DNA of 64,000 nucleotides, taken from NCBI GenBank assembly GCA_023055355.1, contig JALJCS010000024.1:9315501-9379500 (forward strand), written 5' to 3'. Both the position numbers and the translations under genes were made by a program. Below the pieces are notes generated by a model. It worked only from the letters and a program-made list of their open reading frames with translations, did no database searches and was not told the DNA's origin. Below, one piece after another: positions 36,254-48,130 of this stretch. Origin of the DNA: Agelaius tricolor (taxonomy: Eukaryota > Chordata > Aves > Passeriformes > Icteridae). The first letter of the stretch is position 1. Each line of letters begins with the position of its first letter.

Positions 36254-37510
36254 CCCACCTCAATGGGAAAGAGAGTTTCCAATCATACCCAATGACATAT
36301 TGTATCCTCTCCATTTTTTATCTCATCTTTAACAGGAAAAAATGCAGCGGAAAAAAGAAAAAAAAAGGAAAAAAATCTGCTTTTTTTTGACATCTCAGAA
36401 TCCATGACACTAACTGCTATGATTGTCTCCAACACCAGAAAGGAAAGTCTGTGTAAGCAGTCAACAGTCTAACAGATGGTGAGGCTGTCTGTGGGTATCC
36501 TATTCTCTGAGGCATTATATATATATATGTGTTTATATATATAAAATCCCACTAATGTCTAGTCTCTGATTTATTTTTTTTTTTTTGAAATTATCATTCT
36601 GGAGTTCCATTTCTGTGAGTCAAAAAAATAATAAAAAAAAATTCATGCCTGAGGAGGTTATTTCCATAATGGCAGAATATTTTTGGTGACAGCACAGTGT
36701 GCTGCAGGTGATGTTACAACATAAAATCACTGCTATATTAAGTTCATCACAGTAGTCCCTTGGGATACTTTACTGAAATGTATTCTTATGATAAAACTCA
36801 AATTTAAAAATAAAAATGACCAGAGCTATATGTAGCCCTGTGTTCTAAGCAGCATAAGATGCTGTTAGAACTGCACCTCCAATATCTTCAGGAATTTGCT
36901 GCTTAGGAGTAATTGCCAGCAGATCATGAACAAGACAAAATACAGACAAAATACAAGACAAAGCATCTGATGGAATAAAAAGTGGCATTATTTTCCTTGA
37001 ACTAGAATCTATTACAGCATTAATGATTTAGATATTCAAAAGCTTTCAACTAACATTCAGATAAGACAGTGGAACATAATGTCAATATTTATGAATATAC
37101 AAATACATTAAGACAATAGCAACAAGAATTCTCTTCTACTAATTGACTCCTTTTCCATAAAGACAGCATGAACTGCAGTTCTCCTTGACTCTTCTCTGAC
37201 ACTTAGATACATGTATTCTCATAAATTCAATGTTACTGAGGAGAGATGAGGGAATATTTGGGAGAAAAAAGAAGTCAACAAAATCTGCTCAGAAATTGTT
37301 GAATTTCTGATGAAAGTTTTTCCAAAATACCTGGTGATTTCACACGCTTAATTTCACAAGGAATACTGAAAGAACTTGTCTTTCACTGAGTGATGAGGAT
37401 GTTTTTATGAGGCAACAAGACAGACATATAAAGTAATTAGTGATTTTTCAAAGAGTAAATTTGTGCCTAGAACGCATGCCCAGGAGACTAAGCAACCAAT
37501 AGAATGACAA
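36254..37510. other. AT-rich non-coding DNA with simple repeats
   Basis: No gene is recognised. An A-rich run lies at 36336-36377, a TA-type microsatellite at 36514-36544 and a T13 run at 36574-36586. Confidence 0.55.
36514..36544. repeat. (TA)n imperfect microsatellite
   Basis: Alternating TA units are interrupted once by TGTGTT. Confidence 0.9.
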
Positions 37511-38134
37511 AATCATAGAATAGTTTGGGCTGGAAGGGACCTTCAAGATCATCTAGTTCCAGCTCCCCTGTCATGGGCAGGGACACCTTCCAGTGCACAG
37601 CAGGTTGCTCAAAGCCCCATCCAGCCTGGCCCTGAACACTCTCAGGGATGTGGCATTAACAATTTCTCTGAGCAAGCTGCTCCAGTGTCTCAGCACCCTC
37701 ACTGTAAAGACTCACCTCCCAATATCTAGCCCAAACCTGCCCTCTTCCAGCTAAAAGCCACTTGCCCTTGTCCTGTCACTACATGCCCATGTCAAGAGTC
37801 CTTCTATGCCTCCCTTGTAGCCCTTTATTTGTACTGGAAGGTTTCCTGGAGCCTTCTCGTCTCTAGGCTGAACAACCCAACACTCTCAGCCTGTCTTCAC
37901 AGCAGGGACACTCCAGCCTCCTTGTGGCCTCCTCTGGGCTTTCTCCAGCAGGTCCCTGTCCTCCCTGTGTTGAGCCCTGCAGGTGGGGTCTCAGGAGAGC
38001 AGAGCAGAGGGGCAGAATGCCCTCCCTGGCCCTGCTGCCCACACTGCCTTGGATGCAGCCCAGGAAAGCTTTGGCTTTCTGGGCTGTGAGTGCACATGGC
38101 CTGCTCATGTTGAGGATCTCATACACCAACACAA
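37511..38134 (-). mobile_element. CR1 LINE, 5'-truncated, with ORF2 C-terminal remnant
   Basis: This is the best-preserved transposon in the window. On the plus strand it starts with the CR1 terminus (AATCATAGAATAGTTTGGG, 37511-37529), continues through the AAGGGACCTTCAAGATCATC block and the GGGCAGGGACACC block (37574-37587), and runs to about 38134. Read on the minus strand, the frame at 37863-38132 encodes a stretch that resembles the C-terminal end of CR1 ORF2 (endonuclease and reverse transcriptase protein): motifs LNMS, CALTAQKAKAFLGCI, GSRAREGILPL and SALLRPHL (about residues 7-50) occur in the expected order. The catalytic domains lie upstream and are missing. Past residue 50 the frame loses similarity, so small deletions are likely. 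It cannot move on its own. Confidence 0.95.
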
Positions 38135-41100
38135 AATAACATTACACACTCATGTGGGACAGGACTTGAATGCAATACCTTGCCCAGTGGCAGCTGATGA
38201 CAGAAGTCAGTGAGACAGCACATAATTACCCAAGCTGGAATTTTGCCCAGATACCCAAGTTAACAACCTAGAACATACATACCACAGATCTTTAATTACC
38301 ACCAGTAATCATGACCTCAGTTTTATGCATCATCTGAAGTGTGCCCTGGGAAATAAAAAAAGTGTCCAGTATACATGACTGAGTGAAAAACAGTAAAGAT
38401 TTTGGTGATTTTTAGGGAGAAAGGCAAAGCACTGGTTAGAACTGCAGAGATCTCCCTAGGAAGGTAATAGGGATACAAAATCTGATTTTTGTCACAAATG
38501 ACTTTCAGCTAGCAAGATCTCTTGGGGAAAAAAAAAAAACCAATACCCCTTTTCTTTCATCAGTCAAAGCAAGTTTGATGATGCTGCCTCTTGATTTAAT
38601 GTTGCTCTACCCAGGTATAAAAGGGAATTTCAAATCTACTCTACTATTTAAAGAAACTCTTACTGCCTTAAGTCTTTTAGAGAATATACTGATTGCATTA
38701 CCAAGAGACCAGAAGCACCGTTTTTTAAAGAATTTCTGTTGTTACCATCTTCACCTGACTGTGATTTTCTATTTTTCATTTTCCTCTGTATTGTGATACT
38801 TAGGAACAGTGAATTGTTAGATGCACTCCAATTGTTGAGAAAGGTTTTCTTTCTTCATGTCCCTTAAAAAACATGTTGAGGCACTCTTTAACATAAGTTA
38901 AATTGGTTTATGCAAAATATTGTTTAGAAAACAGCCCTACCAGCGAGATTATGAAAAGCAGAACAAAAGTTTTCCTTTAGCATCTACTCTAATTCATCAA
39001 TGAGCTGGCTACTTCTTTAATTGGACAGGACTTTCTTTATCACTGCCTGTCTCTTAAAACTATCCATTGCAACAGTACATATATAGCTCTGAATTTACTC
39101 TTATATGAGAGTTAGGGAACAATTAGCAGGAAGAAAAAAACAATGGCTCTAAACTGGTTTAAAACATTTTTTTTTGTTTCCAAATTTTAATTCATTCTAA
39201 CGAGGAAATTGGAAGAATCATTATTACTCATTCAGATTTACTCCTAAGACCTAGAGAAGTTGTTGGCCACAGGACCATCCATTTTATGCATGCTAGAGTT
39301 AAGGAGGTACCAAATCAGGCACAGATGCCTGTGTCAGAGCCTAAGCCCCTTCTCTCACACTTTGCTGAATTACACAGACTGCAAGGTAAAACGATGTGTT
39401 CATTTCCTTACCTTTTCCTTGTTAATGTGTCATTCTCCAGTCATTTTCCTCAGTGTATTTTGGCTCCAGCACAGATGACCCATTGTAATTTGCCTGCAAA
39501 GTCTCACTCTGAAGGTCTCAGATGTTTGGTTTTACTCAGAAATGTGACTACATAAAGATTTCACATTTTTATTGCTATTTTTGTCTTACTCTACTGCCCC
39601 AGTAGAGTCTCAGGGAAATCTGTTCAGTGGAATAACACAAGCAGGGCATGCTGCTTTCTGCCCCTGCTCATTCTGCAAATCTAACTCAGTGAACAGAGGA
39701 GGAACTGGATTTTATTCTGGCCCACACTTTGTCAGCAGGACCATTAATGAAGTTCCAGCATTTTCACCTGCACCACCACATTAACAGAAACTTGTTTAAC
39801 ACTGCAGTAGCAAAGAACAAAAGTACAGTAGGAACCCACAGTGCTGCTCTGGCACTCACTTTATTCTCCAGTTCTCTTTGAAGGAAGGATTAAATCCACA
39901 GCTGAAATAAACATCTCTGTTGGGAATAAAACCCAAACCCACAATCAAAAAAAAAACCTTCAACATACAGAATCCCTCTTTACTGTCTGTGTTAAATCCA
40001 GCTTTTCAATAGCATTACTCTGCTGTAAAATCAAATAGGATATTAAAATGACAGTAATTCCTCAAAAATGGCAATTTGTTATTTGTTAGTTGTTTATAAT
40101 TTGTGTTACTATTCAGAAATACACTCTGTTAAATAAGAAGTGGACAGTTTTCACAGTTTCTGGTCTTCCAAACAATATATCACACAGTGGCAAATACTCT
40201 GACCATCTTCAGGCAAAAGACATTTTAGTAGGCTCTTGGGGTTTTGGGGGGGTATCAGGTTTTTGGCTATGGCTCTTGATGGGGTTTTTTTACCCTCTTG
40301 CAAACCATGGTATCAGTAAAAGAGCTTTTTTTCCCCAAAAAAACAAGTCAAACTTGTTTTTAATAAAGATGCCAGAATACTACCAAGGTTCAAGAAGATA
40401 TTTGGGATTTTAAAAATGAATGCAGACCTATTAGCAAACAGATTGACAAAGTTCTCATATGTATGGGCAAAAGGACAGGAAAAAACCCCCGAGAACTGTA
40501 AAGTGAAATCACCTATGAGCAAATGAGTTTGAGTGCATGTACAGGCAATTACAGATCAAATAAGCAACCAATAGCAACTGAATTAGTACCATAATTCTGA
40601 TACCCTCCTTGGCTTTTGGCACTTATTAGAAGCTTAGAGTTTTTGTGAGCATTTTTCCTACAATAAGCCTTAACATGTACAGCAGTGTTCAAAATCCTAT
40701 TCATTACCAATGCCAAGAATATGAAAGGACATTACCCAGCACACACAGGCAGGAGCCAATTCATCTAAACTCAGCATGAAAATGTGCTGTTACTATTCAA
40801 ACCAGAGGGCACAACAGGCAATGAGGCACTGGCTGGCCTTTGTTGCTGAAGAGTTGATCAAATTATCAAGTAATGCACATCCTGATTTAAAAGAAGAGGG
40901 GGGGAAAAAAGACAGTAAACTGAATTTTAAGATTAATAAAAAATAAGCTTTCTTAAAGACTAGCAACTGAATGAAAACTTCAATCAATTTTCTGATTTAG
41001 GATTACTGGACACCATTGAGAAACAAGGAGAGCAGATAGCAAGCTAGTGCAGCCAGTCAAATCACTGCCATCTCACTGGAGATCCCTGTGAGCAGTCAGG

Positions 41101-44100
41101 GCACAGTTAAGGGATGAGCCTCAGGAACACACACTCACAGGAAGTCACCATGGCTCAGCTCATTTACTGGTTAACAACACCTGTGGTGAGTTTCAATCTT
41201 CTGAAGAACCATGGTGCAAAGAAAAATGAGACTCAATTCCCAAAAAGCCCAAATCCAGAAAGTCATTGGTTAGATACCAGCAAAAGAACATGAAATACCA
41301 ATCCTTCCCTTGTCTTCATGCAGGACTCCTGGACAGACATTCACAAAGCAAATTATGGCCTGGGGAAAGAAGTCAATTTTAAATAAATTCATGGATGACA
41401 AAGTCTCCAGAAGATAAAAGCCTAAAGAAGGTAATTCAGACTCACAACCTGTTTCTTTTTGAAAGAAGTGAACAAGTGTGAAACCTGGCTTCTCAGCACC
41501 AAGGTAGCTCATGAATACATCTTGAACACTGACTGCTGTCTAACCACAGGGCCACAGACACACTGAGAGATCTCACAGCAAGAGAAAGACCTCAGAGAGA
41601 TGCCAGAAGAACTGAAACAGAAAAGAATGAAAAAATCCTCAACAGTTGAATATTATTTTCAGTCTTAATTGACCAGAACATTGTGTGGGATCTGCAATTT
41701 TATCCAGATGGACATTTCATGTAGGGAAGCTCCAATCCCAGCTCTGCTCTTGGATCCACTGGACACCACAGTCCCTTGCTCTGAGGTTACTCAAAGTTAA
41801 TCTCAGCTCTGCAACTGGCCCAGTAGCTACAGCACATCACCCAAGCCCCCTGAATTCAGATAATTCATCTATGCAGTACTTAATCAAAATATATCTCATA
41901 TATAAACTTTAATCAAAAGCACTGTTATGTCCTTAGATGTAGGACGATAATCATATAATTTACATTTACATCACATTTCCATATATCATACATGCTCCTC
42001 TCATTGTGCTTTCATTATGTAATCCTGGTATAAACCTACAGTGTGGCTGAGCAGTGTTTTTAACCTCTCCTTTTAGTATTTCATTCATCTTGTAATAGCC
42101 TTTTACCCTGCAGTTTGCTGAAGTTTTTTTTCTTCTTTTTTTTTTCCCTTTTTTTCTGTTCCTCATTACTTGGCAGCCCAAGGGAAGCAGGGTTTGGATT
42201 AACTTTCAGGGAGGAAGTACAAAATATTAAAACTCGCCCAGCCCAATATCTATTTCATTTAATGTTCACTGGAATATTTATTGGTCAAGACACTTTGTTA
42301 AATGTGAGACTATATTCCAGGACACTTTATCTAAAAAATAAATCTGATCAGGATAAGGACATGAGTTTGGATGTACACTATACTTATAGGGAGTGGTTTT
42401 CATAACATGAACATACTTGTCTTCTACAAGCAATTACTTCAATGGCTAAAGAATACAGAAAAGTAAAGAGAGCACTTAAAACAGTGAATCTCATTTTGTT
42501 TTGCCGTTTGTTATCAAAAATTCACTTGAAAAATAAAAGAACAAACAAAGGAAAGAGGTCAGGGGTAGGGTAATCTAGCTGCACTGGAGGAAAATGCCCA
42601 TGTTAAGTGCAGTGTTAATGAAGTTTAGTGAATTTTAAAGACAAATGTTAACAGATACTTCATAAAGCAATCAAAACATGTTTTTGCAGCACTCTCTTCC
42701 CTTGACTTTACTCTCTCTTTGTTCCTTTCAAAGAAGGCTATGGAAAATGATTTGGTATAAACAGGGGATTACTTTTCTCTCTCATTGCTCATTCCCCATT
42801 TGCTCTGTTTTGACAGCAGAGCCCATTATTAAAGCAATAACACAAATACAATTCTGCCTGCTCCACAGTACACAGCAATCACAGGTACTTTTACTTACTG
42901 AAATGGAAGTAGAAAGGATGAGCAGCAAGGCAGGTCATTTCCAGATTCTATTTGATTCTCAAAAGCCAGAAGAGGGTATGGAGACAACACATCTTTTTAT
43001 GTTCTGCTCTGCATCCCTTTACAGTGGGTTGGGTCAGATCAGCATCACTCACTGTGCCAAGCCCCAGGGGCAGGAAAGGAAGGAGAGTGTGATGGCACTG
43101 CTCCCCTTTCCATGGAGACATGCACAGGGAATGCAACAACCACGTGCCCACTCTTGGAAGCAGTCTGGCTCTTAATGCTGCCTTTGAAATTTTCTAACTT
43201 CACATTAAGCTCCAGCTGAGCTGTAATGCTACTGCTAAGTCCTAGGAATTCAGAAAATTACTACATTTTCATAAATCATGTCAAGTTCTCAAATTCTCCC
43301 TCCTGCACACAGTCCAGTCTTGAAAACAATAATCACTTTCATTTCCTAGGTTGGGTACAGTTTGTGACAGCTACATAAATCTGTAAGATGTCCATATTGC
43401 ACTAGATTTACACCACAAGGAATGAGAACAGAATCCAGCCCAACTCTTTGAAGTGTTTTCTGGTGTGTTTCCATTTGCTGAACTGCTTTTGATTTTGGAT
43501 TGCCAGTGTCACAAGAACACAGACAAACCAAAAAAAGTATTTAGCAAAATTTAAATCATAGCAAAATTTCTAAATCTATGCAGAGTTTCATATCACCTTC
43601 CTTTCCTTTCCTTTCCTTTCATCCTTATTTGATAAACAATGTCTACATTTAGGGCACAGACTGTATGGTCTAAAAATGCAAGTGAATAATTCTACTGATA
43701 ACAAAAACTATTTTCACACAAGCAAGGTGAACAGGATTTGGCTGGGAATCCCTTGTGGAGGAAGAGGCTGAAGGCAAAGAAAACCAAAAGGAGAAGTGGA
43801 ACTCCCCAAGGCTCAGTGTTGCTATGTCAGCATCAATGTGGGCACTGCTCTGTTTTATTTTACAGAGAGATGTGAACTTTAGCTACATTAGAAGCCAGCT
43901 CTATCTACAGCTGTTCCTTGACATCTGAGGCCAGATGGTTCCCAAAAAAGGCTTATTCAAGACAGTGCAATCCTTACCAAAATGGAAGCTGGTAATGCTA
44001 ATAGTAGGATAATGTCAGAGAAAGGTCTGTGGTACATGATAAAGAAAAGCAGAGGTGATAAGAATCAGTTCTCTGCTCCATCTATTTGATGCACAGCTGC

Positions 44101-46239
44101 TGCTTAGCCATCACAGGCTCTGTTCTAACACATTCCTGTAGTGTAATTCCTATTTTTTTTATCACTTGGGTTGTGAAGGCCCAACTTAATTGTTTCTCTC
44201 CAATAAGTACCATTTTGTCTGATTATCACTGATGTTCTGACAACAAGAAAGAAAAAGGTATTAACTCCTGACAGCACTGCACTTTCAGAATTGGCCTCAA
44301 TATTTGTTTTCTGCTTCTCTCTTGTCCTCTCCATTTCAATTTTGGTCACTTGCATATTCAGCAACATGCTTTACAAAGTGTTGTATCCCCCACTGCTTCC
44401 TAACCAACCTTTGACAGTGTTCATTGCTAATCCAGGAGTTTGCACAAGTCCATAGCACAAGGTCAGGTATAATTATCTTCTCCACTTTTTCCCCACTCCC
44501 TCAAGGCAATAATAGCTTCAGGGAATTAAATACAGGATCAAAAATGAGAACTCTACTCCTATTAATTGACCTGCATTTTCAGAGGCATTACAGGGGGAAT
44601 GTCAGGGTTTCAGGTGCAGCAGAATGAAGCTATTAGCACCTGCTGTCACGTGTGAGGCTTCCTTACTCCATTCATACTGTTTAGAGCTCACACAAATTGC
44701 CCAGACAGCATTTCTCTACTTTTGGGCAGAGGCTGTGAGAAGTTTAGGCTACATACCAGATGCAAAGTTATGCCTAGGTGAGCTTTCAGTGAACATGAAT
44801 TTTTCAGTCCAACATTGTTCCAAATACTCTATTTCATCTTTCTTCACATATGTGCAATTCCTTGTCTTCCTTGCACATCCTTCTCCTTCCACAGAAAGTT
44901 ACAAGTCATCTAAAGTTCACTGAGTGCCTCCAAGATGGCAGAAAGACAAAGTCAATATTCACACTTTCTCGTGGTTTAAATAAAAAGAAAATTACAGGAG
45001 AAACACAGAAAGAAGTAGGAAGAAATTAAGCAAAGGTCGGATTTTCAAGATATGAGTTTCCTTGTTTGCTCTGGAAGCAAGTCATGCTCCACCAGAAGCA
45101 TGCTATAATCTATTTCACAGTGCTAGGACTAGAACTCAGACTAGCAGCATGCATGAAAGACAGAAGTCATTCTTTTTTGTTAAAAATTAAGGGACACCAA
45201 AACCCCTAAAAAGACCCTGCAGGCTAAAATTCAGGAAAACATCTTCTGTGTTATCTGCAACCATGGAATGTGGTGTCTCTAGGATATCTCCTCATAGATA
45301 TCAGAAAATTAGATAAATGTATCAAATTTTCTCCAGATCTGCTGACATATTCTGCCACAGATTGCCTTCTCCTTCTCATCACAGAGCAGGAGCATGCACC
45401 CAGCCTGCAAACTCAACATTTTCACAGCACCGAGCTCATCCCCATGAGGACCATCCTAAAGCTCTGACACATCATTCTTACCACTGAACTCCCTCCACTG
45501 GCTCTCATTCAAGGACACCTTCCTTGGCCTTTGCACTGCCTGCATTTGCACTGCTTGTCTCACTCCAGTATGCTCAAACACACCAGTAACAGCAGCCTCA
45601 AACAGCCTTTTGTCCTGTCACCTACAACTCTGGCACATCCAGCCCCAGAAATGCTGTCTCAGGACCAGCTCAAAAGGTTCCTCTGTCAAATCTATTTCTC
45701 TTAGAGGTTAGCAGTTAGCTGTGGCCAGACACTACCTCCTTCTGCTTACCCTTAGGGACTGATTTTTGTCTAGCCAACCATGGGCCACATCATGGTTGTC
45801 ATCACAACTTTCCATCCCTTCAAAAGCTTTGAAATATCTTATTTTGATCAAGATCACAAGCTCCCTGGAACATCATTTCTCATTTACCACTATGTGTTTG
45901 CACAGTTCTTGGAGCACTATGGACCAGGTCTGACTAAGAGTGCCCAGTACAACAAGAGTATAAATACAACCAGTTTTCAGTTTCTGTTCATATTAAGAGT
46001 ACAAGACAACACCATACAAGTCTTCTTTATAATCAGCAATTGAGCATGTATTTTCTATTCTCCTCAACTCTCAGGTAAGCACTCTGAATGACTCCATCCA
46101 TACTGAGGACAGAATTCCTGCTATATTGCTCTTTTCTGCTTTGAGGTTTGTCTCATGAAGGCTTAAGGTGACCAGCACTTCTTATTCTGTCCTGTAAGTA
46201 AAATCTGCCCTCTCTGATCTCTTGGTAGAGCCTCCACCC
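38135..46239. other. AT-rich unique non-coding DNA
   Basis: About 8 kb without a recognised gene. Open frames up to 165 codons (42678-43175, plus strand) have no recognisable domain. Simple-sequence features are an A12 run with CC at 38528-38541, a T/G-rich patch at 40236-40291, a T/C-rich run at 42124-42160 and a (CTTTC)5-like microsatellite at 43596-43620. The C-rich segment 45480-45700 is unexplained. Confidence 0.5.
43596..43620. repeat. (CTTTC)n microsatellite
   Basis: One CCTTC followed by four CTTTC units, in AT-rich non-coding sequence. Confidence 0.93.
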
Positions 46240-46660
46240 AGGTGTCCCCAGGAGTTGGGGAGGAAAACCACAACAGTAAAATCTCTGTTGGGAAGAGCAG
46301 ACCCAAAGAGTTGCTGCAGAGGGAATGGCACTGCAGAGGGCTGGGATGCAGGAGGGGGAGGGAGGTTACTGCCCTTCTCCCACCAACCCTGATAAAACCT
46401 TAGCAGAACAGAAGAGATTTTTACTCTGGAGAATCATCAGACTCAACAAATAATGATTTTCAAGGTGGGGAAATTGCTGGACCAAGCCTGCCACAACCTC
46501 ACAGAGAAGCATCTGCAGAGGGAAGCCTGGGCAGCAGTGCTGCCATCAGCAGCTGTTTGGCACAGCTTTTACTCACAACAGGCTTTGCCTGGGATGGGCT
46601 ATCAGCCCCTTCCCTCTGCAGTCCCCTGGGATACCCAGGGCACTGGTGTGGAAAGAGTTA
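46240..46660. other. GC-richer patch, function unknown
   Basis: GC rises above the neighbours, with GGGGAGG and CTGCAGAGGG words repeated at 46314, 46330 and 46513. The overlapping 128-codon plus-strand frame (46453-46839) resembles no known protein. It may be an old transposon or a chance composition peak. Confidence 0.3.
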
Positions 46661-48068
46661 AGATAAGGAAAACCATCAAAGCTACAGGGGACTCTTTCAA
46701 ATTGCTTCTTGTGGGGCAAAACACAAATGTTAAAATACACATTAATTTTCTTCCCCATAGCAGGAGCTTTGCAGATATTGACAACTCTCTCAGGATGAAG
46801 CTTACAGCAGCTGCATTAATTTATACTATTGAGCTATAATGCTTTTAATTTATTTTCTAATTTGCTTCACATCCCCAAATTCCCTAAACTGTTTCTGTCT
46901 GTTTAATATGAAGGTTAGGCAAGGCTCTACCAGATAAATCCACCTTAAGGCTATCAGAAACCTTTTGTGAAGCAAAAGCATTCTCCTTCCAAAGAGGCCT
47001 TTCTTCTGTTCATGAAAAGACTATTAATAACACAATTATTCCTGTTGAAAGAAAAGGCCATAATTAATAGACTCAAGAGCAAAACATCCATCCTACAGAA
47101 AACAGATTTTCTGTTCCTAGAGGCAATATTTTAAATCCAGAGTATTCCTTTGGATTTAGGAGATGCTAAATCTAGAAAATAATGGAAAATAATAGAGACT
47201 GAAAACATAAAAAAAAAAGTTGCAGATTCCATGAATAGCTCAGCACTGAAACAGAAAATGAGAGGCTACACTTCTTATTTCCAGCAGTCAATTAGACTTA
47301 CCTTTCACACCATGGCTTGAACTAAATGATCTGCAAATATATTTTACACATGTTATACCAAAGCTCAGCATTTGAAGTATACAAGCATATATTTTTAAGG
47401 ATACAGCTACTTCAGAAGTATTTCCCTTATTTGCAACCTCATTCAGTTAGCTGGTAGCTGAACAAAATATTAACAAGCTTTCTGTGCAGTGCTAGAGGAA
47501 AAAGAGCATGGGAAAGAAGGACGAGATAAATGAAGAGCAGAAAGCAGAGTGATAGCAGAATTTTTTGAAAGCTAGTGGTCTCCAAACCTTCCCAGCTATT
47601 AGCTGATCAGCATCACTCTTGTACCAGTGATAACCTACCCAATCTCAGGTGTGCTCCAGGAGAACAGTTAGAGTCTACTCCACACCTCACCACCTTAGAA
47701 AACACCTATTTGCTGGAATTGAGCCCCATTTTGATTTAAAGTGAACCTAATTAAATGGGATGCATGCAGGGAGATAGAGAGACTCATTGACTGGGTAAAG
47801 AGTAGGAGCCTGGAGCTGTAGTGATAAAAGTGAAGTAGCAGGGGTGTCACCCCAACCAGCTGTAAGTTCATTTCCATTCTGTAATATTTCATTGGCATGA
47901 CAGCTGCTCGTCTGTCGTGCTTCTAATCAGCTGCAAATGTCTGGGGGGCTGTCGTGGGTCCATTTGTCACCACTGGCTTCTCCTCATTCACACACAGGCA
48001 TGGCAGCACCTCTGCTTTTATGCCATGTTAATCAGAGTGTGGGTTTGGTGTTTCGAGTTTTGTTGCTT

Positions 48069-48130
48069 TCTTGTTGGTTTCGTTTTTGTTGTTGTTGTTT
48101 GTTAGGTTTTGGTTTTGGTTTTTTTTGGGA
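48069..48130. repeat. G/T-rich low-complexity tract with (GTT)n
   Basis: The tract is T runs separated by G, GG and GTT units, then TTTTGGTTTTGG and T8GGGAGGG. It looks like the opposite strand of the A/C-rich tracts seen at 23120 and 31769. Confidence 0.9.

Noticed and set aside
42678..43175. 165-codon open frame, plus strand
   Set aside because: No similarity to a known protein, no visible splice or promoter context, and an overlapping minus-strand frame.
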